Source: Isoetes taiwanensis | Lineage: Eukaryota > Streptophyta > Lycopodiopsida > Isoetales > Isoetaceae | Reading direction: 5' to 3' | Length of the DNA stretch: 64,000 nt | NCBI GenBank assembly: GCA_021234155.1 | Contig: JAJEKV010000017.1 | Coordinates: 21,171,449 to 21,235,448, forward strand | Shown here: one piece after another, positions 35,821-46,432 of the stretch | Layout: the number at the start of each line of letters is the position of its first letter | Numbering within the stretch: the stretch's first letter is position 1 | Position numbers and translations under genes: made by a program | The notes under the pieces: model-generated | The model's input: the letters and a program-made list of their open reading frames with translations, nothing else | What the model was told of the DNA's origin: nothing | Database searches by the model: none

Positions 35821-36379
35821 GCCTGGCCTATCAGACAAGAAATGGGAAAAACAAGAAGGGATTTTAAGGCAATGGCATATGCATGAATTCAGAGTGCGGT
35901 CAAACACATCCCTGGCAGTCATAGTATATGCGACGAGTCAGAGACCAATGGAGGTAAGAGCCTGGGAAAGGACCATCGATATTTATTGAAAGACAACATG
36001 GGGGACATACCGGAAATTATCAACAATAGCAATCAGCAAATCGGCCAAATCACATATCGTCACAAGTAACCCGTGGTCGAGAAGTGACGGTATGGACCGT
36101 AGAGATCGGATGAATTTGAGTGACCTAATAAGTGAAGAAAAATGGAATGAAGACCCCGGACCTACAGAGCAACAAGAGCATGACTACAAAACACAAATGC
36201 CCAAAAACACTCTAGCCGACGTAAAAAGTATTCAATCCTGACTAGCGAGATAGGACAACAAATGTACAGGACAACGATTAGGGAAGATAAGAAGGGACAC
36301 CTTAGCAAGATTTAGGATGAAGAGCCACGATCTAAGAATCTAAAAGGACAGGTGGAGGAAAGTGGAAAGGGAAAACCGA
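35821..36379. other. Purine-rich unassigned stretch
   Basis: Gag similarity ends near 35820. What follows is A/G-rich with no recognised gene or element end. The 5' LTR expected for gypsy element 1 is not here, so the element seems to be truncated at its 5' side. Confidence 0.35.
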
Positions 36380-37830
36380 AGTCAGAGAAGAGGTGATTTC
36401 AAAATTTATTCCAAAACTTTTTTGGGTATGCAAGCAACTCCATTATCATCTGCTCATGTTTCTTATGCATATAGGTTCTTTTCTTTCCTTTAGTCATTCT
36501 GATATATTGTTTTCTTGCTTTAGCCTTTGCAGCCCCCTTTGCTAATTTAAACTTCTTTCTCTGCATCCTACATTCACGGTCAAACCTTCCATTGCAAGGA
36601 AGCCCCAATCTTTGCTTGTTCGAAATGAAGCATGTATTAGCAGATTCAAGAACCATCTGAGTGAGAGGATGACTAAGGTCTACCGCGCTAGTTGGCCAGG
36701 AGTGATAGAAGCTATCTTTTCACAATAGTTCTTATACACTTGAAATTTGTCATATCTCATAACAAGTTGAAGGGATGCTCGTGGCAAACATGTGCATGCA
36801 TACCTACAATACAAATGACAAGAAATAAAGGCTCATGGTTTGATTCAATCTTATCTTTTCCAATAGCAAAGATAACCACTTGTTGAGCAAAGGATGGCTT
36901 TGCTAAGATATAATCTACCACATTTGCTTCTCTACATGTATGCGCCCCTGTGTCTGAGAACTTGTCCGTACCATTGTAGATGACCATATTTAAGCCACTG
37001 CACAGTGACAATCATTACCAATTGCACCTTCCACTACCACACGTCCCTCCTCCAAACGGTCTTTTGACCATTCTTTTTTTTGCTTCCTTAAATTTCAATC
37101 TATGTTTTGTGCTATTCATATTGACCCTTTATCAGGTCCTCATTCACCCAAATTCCATTTTTGCGCAGTACTTCTGCCGTGGATTCCCTGTTTGCAAACT
37201 TGACCACAGTATGTCGGGCTTTTTCAACAGGTTTTCCAACCCTGAAAGCTTCCCAAGCTTGGTTCCACGTATCTTGATCCTCCATAAAGATGCAGTGCTT
37301 TGTTATGCTGCTCCTGAGCTTCCATGAAAGAGGCTAGCTGCTGTTGCACCCCATCCATGTAATATTCGTTATCAGATTCATCTGCATTTTCTTGTGCAAA
37401 TTCAGCCTCTATTTTCCCCTTAAACTCACTAAGCTCTGCCATCATTTGGTGTTTATAATCCTCCAGTTCCACTTTCTTTTAGTTCAGGAAAGATTGCTTA
37501 AGATCCTGAATAATAAAATCCATTGCAACTTTCAATACAACCTGCATTGCCTTACATGGCATCCAAAAGCTCTTGTCTCAGATTGCCCATTATCATAGCC
37601 TGGTAAGTAGCTATGAAGGCAGAATCAAAACGGCCCAACTTCGTTGGTTCCTCCTTCTGTATGGTATGCAGAGATGCCAAAGGGAGTCTCAATGTGTTAA
37701 TTCCAATAAATCTGTAGTAGCTTATTGCATAAGTTTTCCTGCATTGCGGATAAACTTTTACTGTACAGCTTGGTTTGGAAGATGTGTTGTGGGCTATTTC
37801 TTGCTGTGCAGAAACCACTGCAGCCATGGT
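36380..37830 (-). mobile_element. L1-type LINE fragment: ORF1-like part, endonuclease end, linker
   Basis: Minus-strand order: an ORF1-like region with YYRFIGINTLRLPLASLHTI (about 37690-37740), an acidic coiled stretch LEDYKHQMMAELSEFKGKIE (37400-37470) and RHTVVKFANRESTAEVLRKN (37130-37210, resembling the L1 ORF1p RNA-binding end). Next is DKFSDTGAHTCREANVVDYI with ESNHEPL (36815-36960), the end of an AP-type endonuclease where SDH is normal. Last is FDRECRMQRKKFKLAKGAAK to FWNKF (36400-36590), the linker before RT. Much of the endonuclease is deleted and frames shift. RT itself is absent. Confidence 0.7.
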
Positions 37831-38420
37831 TTGGACAGATGCGACTCCCCTGTTTGAACTATAATCACAAATTTCTTAGCCAGCCTAATATCATTTTTAA
37901 ATCCCTCCTTGTTATTACCATCGATTTCAACAAGCTCCAAAAACCATGGGTTCAGGAATAGATTCCGAGATTTGTGTCAAATTCAGCTCCAAAAACCATG
38001 AATGTTGTATTACTACGTTTAGTGAGACCATCAGTTCTTTAAACGTTCAAGGTCTTTAAACATTCAGTAACAAACTTTTGAATATCAACCCAGTTTTCTG
38101 ATATGCTTTCGCAGTCAGAAGCACGATCACTCCAGTCTCTAGCTCACTCTCACTTTCATTACTTTGCAATAGCGAATCTATGCTAGTTATATGTAATCTT
38201 CTGACCTCTAGCATATCTAGAATGTAGCATATGAAACAAGGTGACATATGAAACAAGCTGTCTAAAGTGCCCACCCCTTCAATTCCATGTCTCTTACGCA
38301 ACCCCTCACATGCTTGGGATTTTCTTCCACCTCCCCTCTTTTGTAATCGATGAGAAAATCCCAAGCGTGCTAGTGCCCTGCATTTCACTAATGTCATATC
38401 ACTACCCGCGTATGAGGATA
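37831..38420. other. Non-coding stretch left of the purine tract
   Basis: No gene was recognised. 'AGCTCCAAAAACCATG' occurs twice (37932 and 37985). A long minus frame of 248 codons crosses into the purine tract and is considered an artefact. Confidence 0.35.
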
Positions 38421-38766
38421 AATAATAAAAAGGTGGAGGGTGCATAGAATAGATAGAAAGAGATTGGAGAGAGAAGATATAAGACAAGAAAGAGATAAAA
38501 GAGATAGAAAGAGATTGGAGAGAGAAGATATAAGACAAGAAAGAGATAAAAGAGATAGATAGAGAGCGATGAGATAAAGAATAGGGAGAGAATGTAGTGA
38601 GAGAGTAGATAGAGAGAGAAAAGTATAAGGAATAGAGATAGAATAGAGAGAGAAGAGAGGAATAAAGAATAGGAGGGAGGGAGGGGGAGAGAATAGGGAG
38701 AGAAGACAAGAATAGAGAGAAGAGAAGAAGAGGAATAACATAGAATATAATATAAGCTGAAGCAAA
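38421..38766 (+). repeat. Purine-only-like GA-rich tract with a 51-bp tandem duplication
   Basis: The strand is almost all A and G over about 300 bp, built from AGAGATAG, GAGAGAGAAG and AGACAAG blocks. A 51-bp unit is repeated exactly or nearly so at 38451-38501 and 38502-38552. Opposite-strand frames read as Ser/Leu/Ile-rich low complexity. Confidence 0.85.
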
Positions 38767-39351
38767 GTAGCCAAGGGGGATCGAAAGAAGTTGGTTACGC
38801 ACGAATAAAAAAGTTGGTTACGCACGAATACATAGCAGAAAAAATAAACAAAGAGGCAAGCAAAAGCAATCCCGCTTCAGAGTGTCTGAAGAAATTAAAC
38901 CCACTTCCTTTGTTGCATTCGAGTGTCGAAGAAATTAAACTCACTTCCTTTGTTGCTTGCAAGCAACAAAATTTCCGGTAGATTTTTACGCATATTTGTA
39001 CAAGGGTAATACTTTCTGTTTAGGACTGAAAATAGCCGGCTACTTGACCATAAGAGTTTAAACAGTTTGCCCATCATTGACTACATCCTCAAAAGCCGCG
39101 ACTACATATTAATGTATGTCAAACTTATCGAATCAAATGACTCAATAAAATGGGACTAATAACTTTGAAAGAGACGATTAATTATGTTTGTCACGCTGAT
39201 TAACTCATGGGCGATCTTGCATCGATTGAATATAATCAAGTGTCTGTATATACATTTGTGGTTGACAATGCAAAAAATAAATGAAATTCTCCTTCATGCT
39301 AATATCTTCCTGCTTTCACGCTTCAAATCAGTTCAAAAATTGGTTATTGAT
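38767..39351. other. Presumed 3' flank of the polygalacturonase gene
   Basis: AT-rich without frames. 'GTTGGTTACGCACGAATA' is repeated at 38789 and 38813, and 'GTGTC(T)GAAGAAATTAAAC' at 38882 and 38923. The polygalacturonase transcript would end in this region. Confidence 0.4.
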
Positions 39352-41663
39352 TTAGCAAGCTTGCAGATCATAAAGAGGACCAAGGCTGGAGGCTGCGAGG
39401 CAACTTGTAGGGTCCACTAATCCAAACATATCTCCATATGCATTCCAGCAAAATGAGTTGGGAGAATCATCAGAATCGGCAAGGCTAAGCTTGACATTCT
39501 CCAAATAAATGTTTTGACATGCCAGGGCATCACTGCATGCCAACCAAATGGCTTGGTTTCTTGAGCTCGTACCTTCAATATTTACGTAGGATACATCATA
39601 TATCTGAACTGCAGAGGTCTTTACCATTTCATATTCTGGAAGTTAGCTTAACCGTGTCTAGCCTTAAATCCCTTAAATCTTACTTGATTGGGATTATTAG
39701 TAAATAGAAGTTACCAATTGGTGGTGAATCAGCTTAATGATATTAAAGGCATGTTCATATCTTAAGTTACAACACATCCTTATACGTAAATTTCAAAGGC
39801 AAGTTCATTTCCACATTAGAATCTGAAACATACGAATTACCTGATTCTCACAAACGTCTATACTATCACAATAAAACTGGTCAATAACGATTGGCCTTCC
39901 CACATTTTCCATTTTCACATTCTGAAAAGAGATACTGTGTACAGCTCCTGTCCCCCCCTGTTAGAGAAATTGTCACAGGATCTGAGATAGCCCAAACATG
40001 CCTCTTTTTGAAATCCTTAAATACTGTTAATATGAGGAAACCCAACCTGCCAAGTCTTGATGCGCAAACCATTTGTTGCTCCAATAATCACAACATCGTT
40101 CACAAAGATATTAGAAACACATGCCCAGGAACCATCTTTTCCTAGCCCCCCTATGCTGCATTTTCAATATTTGTTAGCAAATTGAATGAAATACAAAATG
40201 AAAAGCAGATAAACCTGGTAACCTAATTCCATGGCCTGGACCACAAGTAATCTCATTGATATGGATGTCAGATGATCCAGTTTGAATTGAAATGCAATCA
40301 TCACCTGTAAATAATTATCAATCTGTTTATCATCACCTGTAAAATGCTTTTACGTTGCACAAAATCATAAAATCATACCTGTGGCAATAATGCATCCTTC
40401 AACATTGACAACTTGAGAACGTACAACATGAATACCATCAGTATTTGGACTACTCTCTGGGGCTGTGACTTGCAAACCACTAACTTCCATAGCAATACAA
40501 TCTTCAATAGAAAGATGGAACTGCTGGCTATCTTTAAGTATAAGGCTTGATATTTCAATTCCCACACATTTTGTAAAGACCACAGACTGCAAAGTATAAG
40601 ACATTAAAGTAACAGAGTTCAGAATTCATCCTGTTATGTTTTCCTTGATCAGTATAATAAAGCATTAATCACTATAATAAAACATTAATCGACAATACAA
40701 TACATTGCAGACTGACCATGACTATTTCCTGTTCATAATTGCCAACCATTACAGCAAAAGGATAAAAGAGAACTGACCGTTGGTGCTGAGGCTCGACAAT
40801 CCTGGAAAGGCGCACCATTAATAGTTAACTAGTTGTCTACAAAATCAAGTATATTGTGTCAAAAGAGTTAGAATGTACCACTTCAAAATTGACTTTGCAA
40901 GATTGATCCCACCATTGCTGCCCATTCCCATCAATAACACCTGAACCTGTAAGCCTGAAACCTACAACGGCCTCAAACTTCAACCATGCTGTGACAGTTG
41001 GGTCCCATGCATCAGGATCTCCTATTGCAAATATTGTCCCATCGACCTAACGCGGGCCACTAAACAAGAAAGATATTAGTGCAAAGTCACCGTAAATATG
41101 GCAGATCTGTAATTACCTGCATATTGATACCAGGTGCACAAGGACCCCAAAAAATCAATGCTCCAACAACAAAAATATATGCATATGGAACATAGATCGT
41201 TGCCAAAGGAACTGAGCAAGCAGCTGCCCAAGTGTCGAGAAATGCCTGTAAAATACAGTATGAGCAGATTATAAGTTTCCTACAAATAGAGGAAATCCAA
41301 CCAGCATCTCTGATAAGGGCATGCTATAAACTACACGGATGTTGCTCATAAAGAAAAAAGAAAACAACATCTTTCTTGCAAAATAAAGGGGAAAAAGAAA
41401 ATTTGGTTAAAAAAACTTACTTGTGTATCATCATCCAGCCCATTGCCGAGAGCTCCAAAATCCAAAACATTGAAGGTGGGTGGGGACCAACCAGGGTCTT
41501 CATTTGCCCAGTGAGGAAAAGCAGCAAGTGATGCATGCATGGATGGAATTGGCGCCTGCGCTTGCAACGGTAAATCATGGCTTGAACTTGGAAGAAAGAA
41601 CGCAACTAAGCAAGTTAGGAGAATAAAAAAGAGCCTTCCGTGCAAGACAAGGGCAGCTGCCAT
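39352..41663 (-). CDS. Polygalacturonase (glycoside hydrolase family 28), nine exons, apparently intact
   Basis: GH28 polygalacturonases hydrolyse pectin in the cell wall. Exons, in transcription order, are 41421-41663, 41117-41245, 40879-41046, 40778-40801, 40379-40586, 40223-40304, 40047-40155, 39841-39957 and 39352-39618. They join in phase to 448 residues with GT-AG introns. The weakest acceptor is the last one (AAAG|ACC). I chose the ATG at 41663 over the in-frame ATG at 41687 because it directly precedes a clean signal peptide ([20 protein letters not shown]). Family motifs are present in order: mature start [24 protein letters not shown] (residues about 236-241), [16 protein letters not shown] followed by SIGGLG, and RIKTW. 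The three catalytic Asp (NTD, DD) and the GHG His are all present. The 24-nt exon 4 (DCRASAPT) is unusually small. The protein is predicted to be secreted. No stop or frameshift is seen. Confidence 0.93.
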
Positions 41664-42404
41664 CTTCCGGCGATCATAGCACAACACAAATGGTAATCAG
41701 ACCCATGCATGCATTAGCTATACCGTTTAATAACTAAATAAGAACTGCCAATATAGTTATGACGGGTTTCTGTTAGGGTTTATGTTATAGTCAGGTTAAT
41801 GGTCCCACGCTTCCTTCTACTAGCACTTCTACTCGCATATGAGACTAACGAACGACAAACTTCCATCATTTCTTGCTTCTACTATTCTTATCACTTTCCA
41901 CTTTCTTTTCTTTATGGGTCGGGGGTTTCATCGTGCTTTGTAGGCCTTCGGATCGAAGGAGATTCCATGGAATCTACCAGATCAAAGGTCAGTGTTTTTT
42001 CAATGCTAAAATCTCTTGCACGGATCAATGGTGCAAGAAGACCACTATGAGCAGCGTTTCATGCCAAATTAATGGAAAGAACCATGGTTCTTTCACAGGC
42101 CAGGCAATACCAGACTCTACTAAAAAATTAATGGCAAGACCCCCACAGGTTTTGGATGCATGCTATAGAGACCCGAATAGAGCAACTTACGAATCATGAT
42201 ACACCAAACTTCCAGGAATCATTGGACATGAACAGGTTCCACGACTATCTTATTAGCAGCATAGATGTCCAATACACAGAGCATGTAGAAATGAAGGCTA
42301 TATTATATATATCATTTACTATTACATCTCCTTACACATTGCAATATCTCACAAGAACTCCATAAAACTCATACAAAACATGAAATTACAGCAAATCTGA
42401 TTCC
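41664..42404. other. Polygalacturonase upstream region
   Basis: The first few hundred bases should hold the polygalacturonase promoter. An 83-codon plus frame at 41799 and a 108-codon frame at 41873 overlap in different registers and match no family. I call no gene. Confidence 0.35.
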
Positions 42405-42626
42405 TCAGATAGCCTTCCTCTTGCTTGGCCCAGCAACATGCGAATTGTGACGACGCCTGATGCTTTCCAATTCCCGCAGCTCCTTCAGTAAAAGAGCCCT
42501 GTATAAATTCAAGTGGGATCGCAAGGCACCTTTCTCCAAGACAACAGATGTGATGCCATGGTTCTCCAATGTCTGCATAACGTCCTCAATGCGGTCCAAC
42601 ATGCTGTCAAGAGCCACTCCAAGTTC
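42405..42626 (-). CDS. Orphan terminal exon, helical charged protein, unknown
   Basis: An acceptor (TGTGCTTAG) at 42627 is followed by an uninterrupted 73-codon frame and a TGA. It starts ELGVALDSMLDRIEDVMQTL, continues with ENHGITSVVLEKGALRSHLN and ends in KRKAI, a basic tail. The composition (amphipathic Leu/Glu/Arg helices) and the exact acceptor look like a true last coding exon. I found no upstream exon up to 43000. The family is unknown to me. It may be a captured or relic exon. Confidence 0.45.
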   Translation of the reverse strand, partial: ELGVALDSMLDRIEDVMQTLENHGITSVVLEKGALRSHLNLYRALLLKELRELESIRRRHNSHVAGPSKRKAI

Positions 42627-42839
42627 CTAAGCACATGTCATGAACTTACGAAAAACAAGGAAAATACTGAGAGGAATACGAAGAAATACCACGGAAGAAA
42701 TATGCCAAGATAGACAAGATGATATATGATGAAAAACAATGATACAATGGCCCTAAGGCAAGTAGGAACACGAAAATGATGCCTAGAAGGCTCAAGACTG
42801 GCATTAAACTGGAATGGTTCGACAATGAGGAGGCGCTTC

Positions 42840-42848
42840 TATATATAT
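42840..42848 (-). promoter_or_regulatory. TATA-like element
   Basis: The minus strand reads TATATATAG, about 90 bp downstream of the heat-shock palindrome in the same orientation. Transcription would start near 42810 and run leftward. Confidence 0.35.
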
Positions 42849-42934
42849 CTAGGCCAATGTTCAGGACCACGCCACTCCAATGGACAAGATCGTGTCAATA
42901 GACAAGATCGCGCCAAGTGTTGCACATGCATGTA

Positions 42935-42956
42935 GGTTCTAGAATATTCTAGAACC
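42935..42956. promoter_or_regulatory. Perfect four-module heat shock element
   Basis: A perfect 22-bp palindrome contains TTCTAGAATATTCTAGAA, which is TTCnnGAAnnTTCnnGAA. Heat-shock factors bind alternating nGAAn modules, and four perfect ones form a strong site. It lies on the 3' side of a minus-strand gypsy integrase remnant, where that element's 3' LTR would be expected. Confidence 0.6.
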
Positions 42957-43010
42957 TCTTGGAAACACCCATGCATATGAAAAAGATATGAGGAAATATT
43001 TTCAATAAGT

Positions 43011-43085
43011 ATTGATAGCGCAGTTGGCAAAGATGCGTGACTTGCAGCTAGAAGGTTGCGAGTTTAAATCTTGCCTTGTGCAACT
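43011..43085 (+). repeat. tRNA-like sequence (SINE head or tRNA pseudogene)
   Basis: A box-A-like TAGCGCAGTTGG lies at 43016-43027, and a box-B-like GGTTGCGAGTTTAAATC at 43054-43070. The spacing suits a Pol III internal promoter. No clean cloverleaf acceptor stem is seen, so I do not call a tRNA gene. Confidence 0.45.
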
Positions 43086-43360
43086 ATTTTTGTTTTGCAT
43101 CCGCGTGACAACCATCTTTTTGTACATATGAGTAAAATACTGGGTATGTTATCTTGATATCCCTATGGTCGCCACGCCCATCCCCGCCTCCTATGATGGT
43201 GACGCTCGGAATTGGAGTCAGGGTACTCAAACTTGGCTTATCCGGTAACGTCGATGAACCTCCGCAATTTTATTAGAAGCATTAGTCAGATTCTCAGCAG
43301 GCTTGATGAGTAAGCTTTCCAATCGGTGGTGGTGGTAAAGGAACGCGATCCAGGAAAGGA

Positions 43361-44460
43361 TTAGCTATGTAGAGCTTCAATAACAAAACATAAAATACTA
43401 GATGGAGATGAACAAATTGGAGGGGAGCTCGAGCGAGAATGCCATGTCACGATCCGGGTTGTGATCCTTGGGACCAAGGCGGCGATAGTCAAGCTTGTTG
43501 CGGGGGGATGAGAGATAGGGAGGTCCCTACGCACAAGGTCACCAACATGAAATGTAGGAGCTTCCTGTTGATGTAAAATCAGCATAATGCCAATAGCTCC
43601 CACATGCACGGAGAAGATGATACTAAAGATCTTATTCAAGAGCCCGGAGATTCTCAAGTCGAAATTCGCACTAGGATTGACAAAATCACCACCAACGATA
43701 CCAAGGATCAACGAGGATGCTAGCTAGAATTCAAAAGAATGGAGTCTTGCTAGTGGAAGCATGTACCGAAGTTATTATAGGGAAACTTCGGCCAATGGAA
43801 GATAATCGACCCAATCATCCCTGCAGATAACCGATAAAGCACCTCAAATATTCTTCCGTAGTCCGATTAGTGTGCTTTGCTTGTCCATTATTTTCGGATG
43901 ATGATTGAATGTCGATAAGCGATCAATATTCAATAACTCCAAAAAGTCACTTCCAAAAATCTGCAATGAACTAGGGTCCACGATCACTAACAATAGTGCA
44001 CGGCACCCATGAAGTCTTGCTACTTCATGAAGGAAAAGATTAACTATTTCTTCACGGGTAATGATGACGTTGCAGGGAATAAAATGAGTCATTTTAGAGA
44101 AGCGATTAACAACGACCATGATATGTCCGGACCCCCAAAGAGTGGCAGCTTTGAGATAAAGTCCACAGAAATACTCTTCCAAGGCCCAGGCCACCAATAC
44201 ACTCGACTAATAAGTTCAAGAGTCTTGGCTACTCGAAATATCCAGCCATATGAGTCATGATAAGCCTAGAGAACCCAAAGGCAAGAAGCACCATCCGGAA
44301 CATACAGAAGTCCATCGCGGAATAGAAATTCATCTCGAATCTCAAAACGATCATAGTTCGACCGTATTTGTCGAGAAGATGATGTAGAGTCAAGATGTAA
44401 AAATATGCTAAGGATTTCTCCCCAGTATTTTATATACTCCATTATCCCTTCTATAGTCCG
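43361..44460 (-). pseudogene. Ty3/gypsy element 3 integrase, broken
   Basis: Minus-strand pieces include DEFLFRDGLLYVPDGAS near 44300, RVYWWPGPWKSISVDFI in two joined frames near 44190, GSGHIMVVVNRFSKMTHFIP (about 44070-44130) and EEIVNLFLHEVARLHGC (about 43995-44045), then a C-terminal APTFHVGDLV stretch near 43545. The core Asp in VVVNRFSK is Asn where VVVDRFSK is normal. It is a different family from element 1. RT was not found to the right, so only the 3' part remains. Confidence 0.75.
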
Positions 44461-45534
44461 TTCACAGTCCTATAAGAATAGCATTTTACCTCTGGTAGGC
44501 CTAAGCTTTTCAGGAGCCGGAGAAAGGTTAACGTGTGATGTCCTTGTGTATCTTCATGTTTGAATTTTTTCCCTTTTTCTAATTTCTACAACCATCGATA
44601 TACAAAATCCGAGATCCAACATTGAAAACTATACCGCCTCATGTTTTGGATAGGCTAGAATTGCAAGAAAGGTAGGCTTTATTGGGCTGACGTGCTAAAA
44701 GAAGAGAATGTACTAGTAGAGTCTCTCAGATTTAAACTTGATTTAAATATCATGTAATGAGGAAACACGATATTTTAGAGATTTAAATTTGATTTAAGGT
44801 GTCCGATCCTATACAATAATGTTTTAGAATGTGTCGTGAACCATGCCCTAAAACTTTCAACGGCCCAGATTTGTTCCATCAAATTGGACGGTCCAGATAA
44901 CCACGATTTTTTTTGCCCCTCTTCTTGCTGGGCACGCAAAAGAGCCCGGCTCCCAGCGAGCTCTTTGTATGCCTACGGATGTTGCTATGGTGGAAGCTTT
45001 GGCAATGGGGACGTAAGACCCGATGATTGGTATTGTTCTGCTAGTAGCCACAATGCTCATAACTTTGCAAGCAGAAATAATTGTTTTAGCATACAAAGAC
45101 AAGTCTTTGGACAAGTCTTTGGAGGATCGTCAGGAAGGTATGATAGAGGCTGAAGAAGGAAGCTGGCGACCTATTGCAGTGTCACAGAAGAAATATCGTG
45201 GCATGCTCCCGAAGGAATATTGCGGCAAGCTTTTTAATAAATGCAGTTCCAGATCTTTGTTTTATTTCCTGCTTCATCTTAGGTCCATTGCATTTATCAA
45301 GGAAGCTAACGGTCGGTGCACATTCCTATATAATTTTACTGCTGGATATGGTGCGGGGATTGCGAGTTATGCTGCAAAGTCCATGGCACAGAGGATCGAT
45401 TCATAATTTGGCTGGGCAGTTGTTATGGAACTTAGTTCAGTTGATTAGAATGGCATGTCCCATGTTCAGTTACTGTATGGCTGGTATAGCCATTAATTGT
45501 ATGTCTATTGATAACCATCCTTGTTATTGTGCAG
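44461..45534. other. Stretch with possible upstream exons of the gene tail that follows
   Basis: 'MPTDVAMVEALAMGD' ending at a GTAAGA donor (about 44965-45014) and a segment around 45068-45145 could be decayed exons, but neither is supported by a known family. I call no gene here. Confidence 0.25.
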
Positions 45535-46432
45535 GCTTCAAAAACTATGCCAGCTTATCCAGTTTTTTATTTTGTTGTCAAGGATTATGAAGATACTTTT
45601 GAAGCTGTGTTGAGGCATTGAAGATGTGGCAATTTTGACTGAATTGCATCAAATTTTACGACATGTAAGTCATGTTAAGTCCAGTCCTATTCCTTCTAGA
45701 ATAAATAAAATCTGGGTCGTAGCTTGACTAGGACATAGAGCTCTTTATATTTGTGTGCCTTCTTCTTTAGAATGGCTCAATGTTGTCCCGTACGCGTACC
45801 GTTCCATACGTTTCGGACGTATTTCTTGAAAAGATACGTATTTTATACAATACGTACTTAAAGTGCTTAAAATACGTTTTTTAAAAAAATTGAGAAAAGG
45901 CTTAAATATAACAAATTATGCAATACAAACACAAACAGATTGTTGGAAAGTTGGTTAGCATGTTTGTTTGCTATCTGGGAGGCCCAGGTTCGAATCCTAG
46001 TGGGTGCAAATTTAGTTTGTTTTGAGAAAACTGTGTCTGTTTTTTTTTGAAAAAAGCATTAAGCGTATTTTTAAAAAAATACGTGTACCGTACGGTACGG
46101 GAGGGTACGTATGCATTTTTAAAAAATACGCGTATTTGAACAACACTGGAATGGCTAATGCAATGGTCACATATTCTTACAAATACAGATCATTGTTCTG
46201 CTGAATGCATCTGGAGGAGCAGCCTTTTCCATGTTGCATTCGCAGGTTTGCTTTAATTTCTTTTTTGTTTATTTCCTAGAAATTTTATATCTACTCTACT
46301 TGGACCTTAGTTTTATTGCAACATTTGCAGCTGGTAAGTCTGGGTTATTTCAAGAAGGTAGAGAATATATTACAGGCCTCCAACAGAATGTATGGGATTA
46401 TGGAACTAGAGAGAAGAGGCAATGATTTATAA
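45535..46432 (+). pseudogene. C-terminal three exons of an unidentified gene, with a one-base frameshift
   Basis: Exon A (45535-45664) reads ASKTMPAYPVFYFVVKDYED then TFEAVLR, shifts frame by one extra base (exon length 130), and continues IEDVAILTELHQILRH to a GTAAGT donor. Exon B (46189-46245) reads IIVLLNASGGAAFSMLHSQ to a GTTTGC donor. Exon C (46331-46432) reads LVSLGYFKKVENILQASNRM then YGIMELERRGNDL and TAA. Acceptors (GTGCAG, ATACAG, TTGCAG) and phases fit apart from the single extra base. This is convincing as former coding sequence, though I cannot name the family. The frameshift makes a pseudogene most likely; a sequencing error is possible. Confidence 0.6.
45783..46148. mobile_element. 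TACG-rich inverted-repeat insertion with internal tRNA-like boxes
   Basis: Flanks are GAATGGCTCAATG (45770-45782) and GAATGGCTAATG (46149-46160), a probable 12-13 bp target-site duplication. Both ends are rich in TACGTAT, CGTACG and AATACG words that are mutually complementary. The middle has TTGGTTAGCA (45951) and a perfect box B GGTTCGAATCC (45987-45997). It lies in the intron between exons A and B of the gene tail. Confidence 0.6.

Noticed and set aside
38056-38802. 248-codon minus-strand frame
   Set aside because: It is the complement of the purine tract, with Ser/Leu/Ile low complexity and no start context or domain.
41799-42199. 83- and 108-codon plus frames upstream of polygalacturonase
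   Set aside because: They overlap in different frames, have no family match, and lie where the polygalacturonase promoter should be.
43011-43085. Functional tRNA gene
   Set aside because: Box-like sequences are present, but no seven-base acceptor stem or proper anticodon arm could be formed by eye.
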